Assembly: GCF_015706575.1 (NCBI RefSeq)
Contig: NW_024037047.1
Span: forward strand, 2,112,632 to 2,176,631
Source: Patiria miniata
Lineage: Eukaryota > Echinodermata > Asteroidea > Valvatida > Asterinidae
Length of the DNA stretch: 64,000 nt
Direction of reading: 5' to 3'
A model generated the notes under the pieces. It was given only the letters and a program-made list of their open reading frames with translations. It ran no database searches and was not told the DNA's origin. The position numbers and the translations under genes were made by a program. Of the stretch, positions 46,142 to 59,043 are shown piece by piece; the first letter of the stretch is position 1, and every line of letters begins with the position of its first letter.

Positions 46142-49100
46142 GTTTTGTGTAAACGCGGAGAAAAACTTGACGAGAGTGCAGTCCAAGTCCAAACAGACCA
46201 TTTTCCACCTTTTTTTTCTCGGAAACGATAGTCATGGACGACAAACTATCTCAAAAATTAAGTATTGCATTAAATTGAGCCGTGGCCAGGTGATCTATCA
46301 TGAAAAATAGACGAAATAGACAGAAGATTAATGCAAAATATTGTTGTTCTGTCCCTCAACAGTTTCTGGTGTCAATGCGTAGAAAGACTTGGCAAGAGTG
46401 CAGTCCCAGTCCAAACAGGCCATTTTCCAAACTTTTTGCTCGAAAACGGTAGTCATGGTCGACAAACTATCTCAAAAATGAAGTAATGCATTAAATTTAG
46501 CCGTGGCCAGGTAGTTCATCATAAAAAATATAGACAAACTAGACAGAAGATTGAGACATAATATTGTTTTTCTCTCCCTCAACAGTGTCTTGTGTAAACG
46601 CGGAGGAAAACTTGGAGAGAGTGAAGTTTCAGTCCAAACATACCATTTTCCACACTTTTTTTTCTCGGAAACGATAGTCATTGTCGACAAACTATCTCAA
46701 AAATTAAGTAATGCATTAAATTGAACCGTGGCCAGGTGATTTATCTTGAAATATAGACAAACTAGACAGAAGATTGAGACAAAATATTGTTTTTCTCTTC
46801 CTCAACAGTGTCTTGTGTAAACGCCGAGGAAAACTTGGAGAGAGTGAAGTTCCAGTCCAAACAGACCATTTTCCACACTTTTTTTTCTCGAAAACGATAG
46901 TCATGAACGACAAACTAACTCAAAAAATAAGTAATGCATTAAATTGAGCGGTAACCAGGTAATTTATCTTGAACAATAGACAAACTAGACAGAAGATTGG
47001 GACAACATTTTTTTTTTCTCTCCCTCAACAGAGTCATGTGAAAACGCGGAGGAAAACTGGGAGAGAGTGCGGTCCCAGTCCAAAAGGACCATTTTCCACA
47101 CTTTTTTTCTCGGAAACGATAGTCATGAAGGACAAACAATCTCAAAAATTAAGTAATGCATTAAATTGAGCCGTGGCCTGGTGATTTATCTTGAAATATA
47201 GACAAACTAGACAGAAGATTGAGACATAATATTGTTTTTCTCTCCCTCAACAGTGTCTTGTGTAAAAGCGGAGGAAAACTTGGAGAGAGTGAAGTTCCAG
47301 TCCAAACAGACCATTTTCCACACTTTTTATTCTCGGAAACGATAGTCATGGAGGACAAACTATCTCAAAAATTAAGTAATGCATTAAATTGAACCGTGGC
47401 CAGGTGATTTATCTTGAAATATAGACAAACTAGACACAAGATGGAGACAAAATATTGTTTTTCTCTTCCTCAACAGTGTCTTGTGTAAACGCGGAGGAAA
47501 ACTTGGCGAGAGTTAAGTTCCAGTCCAAACAGACCATTTTCCACACTTTTTTTTTCTCGGAAACGATAGTCATGGAGGACAAACTATTTCAAAAATTAAG
47601 TAATGCATTAAATTGAGCCGTGGCCAGGTGATTTATCTTGATATATAGACAAACTAGACAAAAGATTGAGACAGAATATTGTTGTTCTCTCCCTCAACAG
47701 TGTCTTGTGTAAACGCGGAGGAAAACTTGGAGAGAGTGCGGTCCCAGTCCAAACAGACCATTTTCCACACTTTTTTTCTCGGAAACGATAGTCATGGAGG
47801 ACAAACTATCTCAAAAATTAAGTAATGCATTAAATTGAGCCGTGGCCAGGTGATTTATCTTGAAATATAGACAAACTAGACAGAAGTTGGAGGAAAATAT
47901 TGTTTTTCTCTCCCTCAACAGTGTCTTGTGTAAAAGCGGAGTAAAACTTGGAGAGAGTAAAGTTCCAGTCCAAACAGACCATTTTCCACACTTTTTTTCT
48001 CGGAAACGATAGTCATGGAGGACAAACTATCTCAAAAATTAAGAAATGCATTAAATTGAGCGGTAATTAGGTAATTTATCATTATAATAGACAAACTAGG
48101 CGGAAGATTGAGACAAAATATTGTTTTTCTCTCCCTCAACAGTGTCTTGTGTAAACGCGGAGAAAAAACTTGGCGAGAGTGCAGTCCCAGTCCAAACAGA
48201 CCATTTTCCACACTTTTTTTTCTCGGAAACGATAGTCATGGACGACAAACTAACTCAAAAAATAAGTAATGCTTTAAATTGAGCAGCGGCCAGGTAATTT
48301 ATCTTGAAAAATAGACAAACTAGACAGAAGATTTAGACAAAATATTGTTTTTCTCTTCCTCAACAGTGTCTTGTGTAAACGCCGAGGAAAACTTGGAGAG
48401 AGTGAAGTTCCAGTCCAAACAGACCATTTTCCACACTTTTTTCTCGGAAACGATAGTCATAGACGACAAACTATCTCAAAAATTAAGTAATGCATTAGTT
48501 TGAGCCGTGGCCAGGTGATTTATCTTGAAATATAGAAAAACTAGACAAAAGATTGAGACAAAATATTGTTTTTCTCTCCCTCAACAGAGTCATGTTAAAA
48601 CGCGGAGGAAAACTGGGAGAGAGTGCGGTCCCAGTCCAAAAGGACCTTTTTCCACACTTTTTTTCTCGGAAACGATAGTCATGAAGGACAAACTATCTCA
48701 AAAATTAAGTAATGCATTAAATTGAGCCGTGGCCAGGTGATTTATCTTGAAATATAGACAAACTAGACAGAAGTTGGAGAAAAAATATTGTTTTTCTCTC
48801 CCTCAACAGTGTCTTGTGTAAAAGCGGAGTAAAACTTGGAGAGAGTAAAGTTCCAGTCCAAACAGACCATTTTCCACACTTTTTTTCTCGGAAACGATAG
48901 TCATGGAGGACAAACTATCTCAAAAATTAAGAAATGCATTAAATTGAGCGGTAATTAGGTAATTTATCATTATAATAGACAAACTAGGCGGAAGATTGAG
49001 ACAAAATATTGTTGTTCTCTCCCTCAACAGTGTCTTGTGTAAACGCGGAGAAAAACTTGGCGAGAGTGCAGTCCCAGTCCAAACAGACCATTTTCCACAC

Positions 49101-51031
49101 TTTTTTTTCTCGGAAACGATAGTCATGGACGACAAACTATCTCGAAAATTAAGTAATGCATTAAATTGAGCGGTAACCAGGTAATTTATCAATAGAAATA
49201 GACAAACTAGAAAGAAGATTTAGACAAAATATTGTTGTTTTCTCCCTCAACAGTGTCTTGTGTAAACGCGGAGAAAAACTTGGCGAGAGCAGTCCCAGTC
49301 CAAACAGACCATTTTTCACACTTTTTTTCTTGGAAACGATAGTCATGGACGACAAACTATCTCCAAAATAAAGTAATGCATTAAATAGAGGCGTGGCCAG
49401 GTGATTTATCTTGAAATATAGACAAACTAGACAGAAGATTGAGACAAAATATTTTGTTTTTCTCTCCCTCAACAGTGTCTTGTGTAAAAGGGGAGGAAAA
49501 CTTGGAGAGAGTGAAGTTCCAGTCCAAACAGACCATTTTCCACACTTTTTATTCTCGGAAACGATAGTCATGGAGGACAAACTATCTCAAAAATTAAGTA
49601 ATGCATTAAATTGAACCGTGGCCAGGTGATTTATCTTAAAATATAGACAAACTAGACAGAAGATGGAGACAAAATATTGTTTTTCTCTCCCTCAACAGTG
49701 TCTTGTGTAAACGCGGAGGAAAACTTGGAGAGAGTTAAGTTCCAGTCCAAACAGACCATTTTCCACACTTTTTTTTTCTCGGAAACGATAGTCATGGAGG
49801 ACAAACTATTTCAAAAATTAAGTAATGCATTAAATTGAGCCGTGGCCAGGTGATTTATCTTGAAATATAGACAAACTAGACAGAAGTTGGAGAAAAAATA
49901 TTGTTTTTCTCTCCCTCAACAGTGTCTTGTGTAAAAGCGGAGTAAAACTTGGAGAGAGTAAAGTTCCAGTCCAAACAGACCATTTTCCACACTTTTTTTC
50001 TCGGAAACGATAGTCATGGAAGACAAACTATCTCAAAAATTAAGAAATGCATTAAATTGAGCGGTAATTAGGTAATTTATCATTATAATAGACGAACTAG
50101 GCGGAAGATTGAGACAAAATATTGTTGTTCTCTCCCTCAACAGTGTCTTGTGTAAACGCGGAGAAAAACTTGGCGAGAGTGCAGTCCCAGTCCAAACAGA
50201 CCATTTTCCACACTTTTTTTTTTTGGAAACGATAGTCATGAACGACAAACTAACTCAAAAAATAAGTAATGCATTAAATTGAGCGGTAACCAGGTAATTT
50301 ATCTTGAACAATAGACAAACTAGACAGAAGATTGGGACAACATTTTTTTTTTCTCTCCCTCAACAGTGTCTTGTGTAAACGCGGAGAAAAAACTTGGCGA
50401 GAGTGAAGTCCAAGTCCAAACAGACCATTTTCCACACTTTTTTTCTCGGAAACGATAGTCATGGACGACAATTTATCTCAAAAATTAAGTATTGCATTAA
50501 ATTGAGCCGTGGCCAGGTGATTTATCTTGAAATATAGACAAACTAGACAGAAGATTGAGAATATTGTTGTTCTCTTCCTCAACAGTGTCTTGTGTGAACG
50601 CGGAGAAAAACTTGGCGAGAGTGCAGTCCCAGTCCAAACAGACCATTTTCCACACTTTTTTTCTCGGAAACGATAGTCATGGACGACAAACTATTTCAAA
50701 AATTAAGTAATGCATTAAATTGAGCGGTAACCAGGTAATTTATCACTAAAAATAGACAAACTAGACAGAAGATTGGGACAACATTTTTTTTTCTCTCCCT
50801 CAACAGTGTCTTGTGTAAACGCGGAGAAAAAACTTGGCGAGAGTGCAGTCCCAGTCCAAACAGACCATTTTCCACACTTTTTTTTTCTCGGAAACGATAG
50901 TCATGGACGACAAACTAACTCAAAAAATAAGTAATGCTTAAATTGAGCAGTGGCCAGGTAATTTATCTTGAAAAATAGACAAACTAGACAGAAGATTTAG
51001 ACAAAATATTGTTTTTCTCTCCCTCAACAGT
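46142..51031. repeat. Higher-order block, 22 monomers (4890 bp)
   Basis: Starts as a repeat of the 13-monomer unit (46142 to about 48.0 kb), passes through a different series, and from about 49.1 kb repeats the run found at 41.3-43.25 kb with an offset of 7781-7783 bp (35 monomers). It is therefore a composite of 13 + 9 monomers. Confidence 0.8.
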
Positions 51032-53925
51032 GTTTTGTGTAAACGCGGAGAAAAACTTGACGAGAGTGCAGTCCAAGTCCAAACAGACCATTTTCCACCT
51101 TTTTTTTCTCGGAAACGATAGTCATGGACGACAAACTATCTCAAAAATTAAGTATTGCATTAAATTGAGCCGTGGCCAGGTGATCTATCATGAAAAATAG
51201 ACGAAATAGACAGAAGATTAATGCAAAATATTGTTGTTCTGTCCCTCAACAGTTTCTGGTGTCAATGCGTAGAAAGACTTGGCAAGAGTGCAGTCCCAGT
51301 CCAAACAGGCCATTTTCCAAACTTTTTGCTCGAAAACGGTAGTCATGGTCGACAAACTATCTCAAAAATGAAGTAATGCATTAAATTTAGCCGTGGCCAG
51401 GTAGTTCATCATAAAAAATATAGACAAACTAGACAGAAGATTGAGACATAATATTGTTTTTCTCTCCCTCAACAGTGTCTTGTGTAAACGCGGAGAAAAA
51501 CTTGGAGAGAGTGAAGTTTCAGTCCAAACATACCATTTTCCACACTTTTTTTTCTCGGAAACGATAGTCATTGTCGACAAACTATCTCAAAAATTAAGTA
51601 ATGCATTAAATTGAACCGTGGCCAGGTGATTTATCTTGAAATATAGACAAACTAGACAGAAGATTGAGACAAAATATTGTTTTTCTCTTCCTCAACAGTG
51701 TCTTGTGTAAACGCCGAGGAAAACTTGGAGAGAGTGAAGTTCCAGTCCAAACAGACCATTTTCCACACTTTTTTTTCTCGAAAACGATAGTCATGAACGA
51801 CAAACTAACTCAAAAAATAAGTAATGCATTAAATTGAGCGGTAACCAGGTAATTTATCTTGAACAATAGACAAACTAGACAGAAGATTGGGACAACATTT
51901 TTTTTTTCTCTCCCTCAACAGAGTCATGTGAAAACGCGGAGGAAAACTGGGAGAGAGTGCGGTCCCAGTCCAAAAGGACCATTTTCCACACTTTTTTTCT
52001 CGGAAACGATAGTCATGAAGGACAAACAATCTCAAAAATTAAGTAATGCATTAAATTGAGCCGTGGCCTGGTGATTTATCTTGAAATATAGACAAACTAG
52101 ACAGAAGATTGAGACAAAATATTTTGTTTTTCTCTCCCTCAACAGTGTCTTGTGTAAAAGCGGAGGAAAACTTGGAGAGAGTGAAGTTCCAGTCCAAACA
52201 GACCATTTTCCACACTTTTTATTCTCGGAAACGATAGTCATGGAGGACAAACTATCTCAAAAATTAAGTAATGCATTAAATTGAACCGTGGCCAGGTGAT
52301 TTATCTTGAAATATAGACAAACTAGACACAAGATGGAGACAAAATATTGTTTTTCTCTTCCTCAACAGTGTCTTGTGTAAACGCGGAGGAAAACTTGGAG
52401 AGAGTTAAGTTCCAGTCCAAACAGACCATTTTCCACACTTTTTTTTTCTCGGAAACGATAGTCATGGAGGACAAACTATTTCAAAAATTAAGTAATGCAT
52501 TAAATTGAGCCGAGGCCAGGTGATTTATCTTGATATATAGACAAACTAGACAAAAGATTGAGACAGAATATTGTTGTTCTCTCCCTCAACAGTGTCTTGT
52601 GTAAACGCGGAGGAAAACTTGGAGAGAGTGCGGTCCCAGTCCAAACAGACCATTTTCCACACTTTTTTTCTCGGAAACGATAGTCATGGAGGACAAACTA
52701 TCTCAAAAATTAAGTAATGCATTAAATTGAGCCGTGGCCAGGTGATTTATCTTGAAATATAGACAAACTAGACAGAAGTTGGAGAAAAAATATTGTTTTT
52801 CTCTCCCTCAACAGTGTCTTGTGTAAAAGCGGAGTAAAACTTGGAGAGAGTAAAGTTCCAGTCCAAACAGACCATTTTCCACACTTTTTTTCTCGGAAAC
52901 GATAGTCATGGAGGACAAACTATCTCAAAAATTAAGAAATGCATTAAATTGAGCGGTAATTAGGTAATTTATCATTATAATAGACAAACTAGGCGGAAGA
53001 TTGAGACAAAATATTGTTGTTCTCTCCCTCAACAGTGTCTTGTGTAAACGCGGAGAAAAACTTGGCGAGAGTGCAGTCCCAGTCCAAACAGACCATTTTC
53101 CACACTTTTTTTTTTTGGAAACGATAGTCATGAACGACAAACTAACTCAAAAAATAAGTAATGCATTAAATTGAGCGGTAACCAGGTAATTTATCTTGAA
53201 CAATAGACAAACTAGACAGAAGATTGGGACAACATTTTTTTTTTTCTCTCCCTCAACAGTGTCTTGTGTAAACGCGGAGAAAAAACTTGGCAAGAGTGAA
53301 GTCCAAGTCCAAACAGACCATTTTCCACACTTTTTTTCTCGGAAACGATAGTCATGGACGACAATTTATCTCAAAAATTAAGTATTGCATTAAATTGAGC
53401 CGTGGCCAGGTGATTTATCTTGAAATATAGACAAACTAGACAGAAGATTGAGAATATTGTTGTTCTCTTCCTCAACAGTGTCTTGTGTGAACGCGGAGAA
53501 AAACTTGGCGAGAGTGCAGTCCCAGTCCAAACAGACCATTTTCCACACTTTTTTTCTCGGAAACGATAGTCATGGACGACAAACTATTTCAAAAATTAAG
53601 TAATGCATTAAATTGAGCGGTAACCAGGTAATTTATCACTAAAAATAGACAAACTAGACAGAAGATTGGGACAACATTTTTTTTTTCTCTCCCTCAACAG
53701 TGTCTTGTGTAAACGCGGAGAAAAAACTTGGCGAGAGTGCAGTCCCAGTCCAAACAGACCATTTTCCACACTTTTTTTTTCTCGGAAACGATAGTCATGG
53801 ACGACAAACTAACTCAAAAAATAAGTAATGCTTAAATTGAGCAGTGGCCAGGTAATTTATCTTGAAAAATAGACAAACTAGACAGAAGATTTAGACAAAA
53901 TATTGTTTTTCTCTCCCTCAACAGT
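51032..53925. repeat. Higher-order repeat unit, 13 monomers (2894 bp)
   Basis: Same marker and subtype order as 43251-46141 over much of its length, ending at the next marker at 53926. Confidence 0.85.
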
Positions 53926-56900
53926 GTTTTGTGTAAACGCGGAGAAAAACTTGACGAGAGTGCAGTCCAAGTCCAAACAGACCATTTTCCACCTTTTTTT
54001 TCTCGGAAACGATAGTCATGGACGACAAACTATCTCAAAAATTAAGTATTGCATTAAATTGAGCCGTGGCCAGGTGATCTATCATGAAAAATAGACGAAA
54101 TAGACAGAAGATTAATGCAAAATATTGTTGTTCTGTCCCTCAACAGTTTCTGGTGTCAATGCGTAGAAAGACTTGGCAAGAGTGCAGTCCCAGTCCAAAC
54201 AGGCCATTTTCCAAACTTTTTGCTCGAAAACGGTAGTCATGGTCGACAAACTATCTCAAAAATGAAGTAATGCATTAAATTTAGCCGTGGCCAGGTAGTT
54301 CATCATAAAAAATATAGACAAACTAGACAGAAGATTGAGACATAATATTGTTTTTCTCTCCCTCAACAGTGTCTTGTGTAAACGCGGAGGAAAACTTGGA
54401 GAGAGTGAAGTTTCAGTCCAAACATACCATTTTCCACACTTTTTTTTCTCGGAAACGATAGTCATTGTCGACAAACTATCTCAAAAATTAAGTAATGCAT
54501 TAAATTGAACCGTGGCCAGGTGATTTATCTTGAAATATAGACAAACTAGACAGAAGATTGAGACAAAATATTGTTTTTCTCTTCCTCAACAGTGTCTTGT
54601 GTAAACGCCGAGGAAAACTTGGAGAGAGTGAAGTTCCAGTCCAAACAGACCATTTTCCACACTTTTTTTTCTCGAAAACGATAGTCATGAACGACAAACT
54701 AACTCAAAAAATAAGTAATGCATTAAATTGAGCGGTAACCAGGTAATTTATCTTGAACAATAGACAAACTAGACAGAAGATTGGGACAACATTTTTTTTT
54801 TCTCTCCCTCAACAGAGTCATGTGAAAACGCGGAGGAAAACTGGGAGAGAGTGCGGTCCCAGTCCAAAAGGACCATTTTCCACACTTTTTTTCTCGGAAA
54901 CGATAGTCATGAAGGACAAACAATCTCAAAAATTAAGTAATGCATTAAATTGAGCCGTGGCCTGGTGATTTATCTTGAAATATAGACAAACTAGACAGAA
55001 GATTGAGACAAAATATTTTGTTTTTCTCTCCCTCAACAGTGTCTTGTGTAAAAGCGGAGGAAAACTTGGAGAGAGTGAAGTTCCAGTCCAAACAGACCAT
55101 TTTCCACACTTTTTATTCTCGGAAACGATAGTCATGGAGGACAAACTATCTCAAAAATTAAGTAATGCATTAAATTGAACCGTGGCCAGGTGATTTATCT
55201 TGAAATATAGACAAACTAGACACAAGATGGAGACAAAATATTGTTTTTCTCTTCCTCAACAGTGTCTTGTGTAAACGCGGAGGAAAACTTGGAGAGAGTT
55301 AAGTTCCAGTCCAAACAGACCATTTTCCACACTTTTTTTTCTCGGAAACGATAGTCATGGAGGACAAACTATTTCAAAAATTAAGTAATGCATTAAATTG
55401 AGCCGAGGCCAGGTGATTTATCTTGATATATAGACAAACTAGACAAAAGATTGAGACAGAATATTGTTGTTCTCTCCCTCAACAGTGTCTTGTGTAAACG
55501 CGGAGGAAAACTTGGAGAGAGTGCGGTCCCAGTCCAAACAGACCATTTTCCACACTTTTTTTCTCGGAAACGATAGTCATGGAGGACAAACTATCTCAAA
55601 AATTAAGTAATGCATTAAATTGAGCCGTGGCCAGGTGATTTATCTTGAAATATAGACAAACTAGACAGAAGTTGGAGAAAAAATATTGTTTTTCTCTCCC
55701 TCAACAGTGTCTTGTGTAAAAGCGGAGTAAAACTTGGAGAGAGTAAAGTTCCAGTCCAAACAGACCATTTTCCACACTTTTTTTCTCGGAAACGATAGTC
55801 ATGGAGGACAAACTATCTCAAAAATTAAGAAATGCATTAAATTGAGCGGTAATTAGGTAATTTATCATTATAATAGACAAACTAGGCGGAAGATTGAGAC
55901 AAAATATTGTTGTTCTCTCCCTCAACAGTGTCTTGTGTAAACGCGGAGAAAAACTTGGCGAGAGTGCAGTCCCAGTCCAAACAGACCATTTTCCACACTT
56001 TTTTTTCTCGGAAACGATAGTCATGAACGACAAACTAACTCAAAAAATAAGTAATGCATTAAATTGAGCGGTAACCAGGTAATTTATCTTGAACAATAGA
56101 CAAACTAGACAGAAGAATGGGACAACATTTTGTTTTTCTCTCCCTCAACAGTGTCTTGTGTAAACGCGGAGAAAAAACTTGGCGAGAGTGCAGTCCCAGT
56201 CCAAACAGACCATTTTCCACACTTTTTTTTTCTCGGAAACGATAGTCATGGACGACAAACTAACTCAAAAAATAAGTAATGCTTTAAATTGAGCAGCGGC
56301 CAGGTAATTTATCTTGAAAAATAGACAAACTAGACAGAAGATTTAGACAAAATATTGTTTTTCTCTTCCTCAACAGTGTCTTGTGTAAACGCCGAGGAAA
56401 ACTTGGAGAGAGTGAAGTTCCAGTCCAAACAGACCATTTTCCACACTTTTTTTCTCGGAAACGATAGTCATAGACGACAAACTATCTCAAAAATTAAGTA
56501 ATGCATTAGTTTGAGCCGTGGCCAGGTGATTTATCTTGAAATATAGAAAAACTAGACAAAAGATTGAGACAAAATATTGTTTTTCTCTCCTCAACAGAGT
56601 CATGTTAAAACGCGGAGGAAAACTGGGAGAGAGTGCGGTCCCAGTCCAAAAGACCTTTTTCCACACTTTTTTTCTCGGAAACGATAGTCATGAAGGACAA
56701 ACTATCTCAAAAATTAAGTAATGCATTAAATTGAGCCGTGGCCAGGTGATTTATCTTGAAATATAGACAAACTAGACAGAAGTTGGAAAAAAAATTTGTT
56801 TTTCTCTCCCTCAACAGTGTCTTGTGTAAAAGCGGAGTAAAACTTGGAGAGAGTAAAGTTCCAGTCCAAACAGACCATTTTCCACACTTTTTTTCTCGGA

Positions 56901-59043
56901 AACGATAGTCATGGAGGACAAACTATCTCAAAAATTAAGAAATGCATTAAATTGAGCGGTAATTAGGTAATTTATCATTATAATAGACAAACTAGGCGGA
57001 AGATTGAGACAAAATATTGTTGTTCTCTCCCTCAACAGTGTCTTGTGTAAACGCGGAGAAAAACTTGGCGAGAGTGCAGTCCCAGTCCAAACAGACCATT
57101 TTCCACACTTTTTTTTCTCGGAAACGATAGTCATGAACGACAAACTAACTCAAAAAATAAGTAATGCATTAAATTGAGCGGTAACCAGGTAATTTATCTT
57201 GAACAATAGACAAACTAGACAGAAGAATGGGACAACATTTTGTTTTTCTCTCCCTCAACAGTGTCTTGTGTAAACGCGGAGAAAAAACTTGGCGAGAGTG
57301 CAGTCCCAGTCCAAACAGACCATTTTCCACACTTTTTTTTCTCGGAAACGATAGTCATGGACGACAAACTAACTCAAAAAATAAGTAATGCTTTAAATTG
57401 AGCAGCGGCCAGGTAATTTATCTTGAAAAATAGACAAACTAGACAGAAGATTTAGACAAAATATTGTTTTTCTCTTCCTCATCAGTGTCTTGTGTAAACG
57501 CCGAGGAAAACTTGGAGAGAGTGAAGTTCCAGTCCAAACAGACCATTTTCCACACTTTTTTTCTCGGAAACGATAGTCATAGACGACAAACTATCTCAAA
57601 AATTAAGTAATGCATTAGTTTGAGCCGTGGCAAGGTGATTTATCTTGAAATATAGAAAAACTAGAAAGATTGAGACAAAATATTGTTTTTCTCTCCCTCA
57701 ACAGAGTCATGTTAAAACGCGGAGGAAAACTGGGAGAGAGTGCGGTCCCAGTCCAAAAGGACCTTTTTCCACACTTTTTTTCTCGGAAACGATAGTCATG
57801 AAGGACAAACTATCTCAAAAATTAAGTAATGCATTAAATTGAGCCGTGGCCTGGTGATTTATCTTGAAATATAGACAAACTAGACAGAAGATTGAGACAA
57901 AATATTTTGTTTTTCTCTCCCTCAACAGTGTCTTGTGTAAAAGGGAGGAAAACTTGGAGAGAGTGAAGTTCCAGTCCAAACAGACCATTTTCCACACTTT
58001 TTATTCTCGGAAACGATAGTCATGGAGGACAAACTATCTCAAAAATTAAGTAATGCATTAAATTGAACCGTGGCCAGGTGATTTATCTTGAAATATAGAC
58101 AAACTAGACAGAAGATGGAGACAAAATATTGTTTTCTCTCCCTCAACAGTGTCTTGTGTAAACGCGGAGGAAAACTTGGAGAGAGTTAAGTTCCAGTCCA
58201 AACAGACCATTTTCCACACCTTTTTTTTTCTCGGAAACGATAGTCATGGAGGACAAACTATTTCAAAAATTAAGTATTGCATTAAATTGAGCCTTGGCCA
58301 GGTGATTTATCTTGAAATATAGACAAACTAGACAGAAGTTGGAGAAAAAATATTGTTTTTCTCTCCCTCAACAGTGTCTTGTGTAAAAGCGGAGTAAAAC
58401 TTGGAGAGAGTAAAGTTCCAGTCCAAACAGACCATTTTCCACACTTTTTTTCTCGGAAACGATAGTCATGGAGACAAACTATCTCAAAAATTAAGAAATG
58501 CATTAAATTGAGCGGTAATTAGGTAATTTATCATTATAATAGACGAACTAGGCGGAAGATTGAGACAAAATATTGTTGTTTCTCTCCCTCAACAGTGTCT
58601 TGTGTAAACGCGGAGAAAAACTTGGCGAGAGTGCAGTCCCAGTCCAAACAGACCATTTTCCACACTTTTTTTTTTGGAAACGATAGTCATGAACGACAAA
58701 CTAACTCAAAAAATAAGTAATGCATTAAATTGAGCGGTAACCAGGTAATTTATCTTGAACAATAGACAAACTAGACTGAAGATTGGGACAACATTTTTTT
58801 TTTCTCTCCCTCAACAGTGTCTTGTGTAAACGCGGAGAAAAAACTTGGCGAGAGTGCAGTCCCAGTCCAAACAGACCATTTTCCACACTTTTTTTTTCTC
58901 GGAAACGATAGTCATGGACGACAAACTAACTCAAAAAATAAGTAATGCTTTAAATTGAGCAGTGGCCAGGTAATTTATCTTGAAAAATAGACAAACTAGA
59001 CAGAAGATTTAGACAAAATATTGTTTTTCTCTCCCTCAACAGT
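53926..59043. repeat. Higher-order block, 23 monomers (5118 bp)
   Basis: Begins like the 13-monomer unit, then contains a local five-monomer duplication (~55620-57840), before the next marker at 59044. Confidence 0.8.
55620..57840. repeat. Tandem duplication of a five-monomer block (1110 bp each)
   Basis: Sequences at 55818 and 56928, and at 56536 and 57645, correspond with offsets of 1110 and 1109 bp, and the series of subtypes between them is the same. The two copies differ by few bases, so the event is recent relative to most of the array. Confidence 0.8.
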
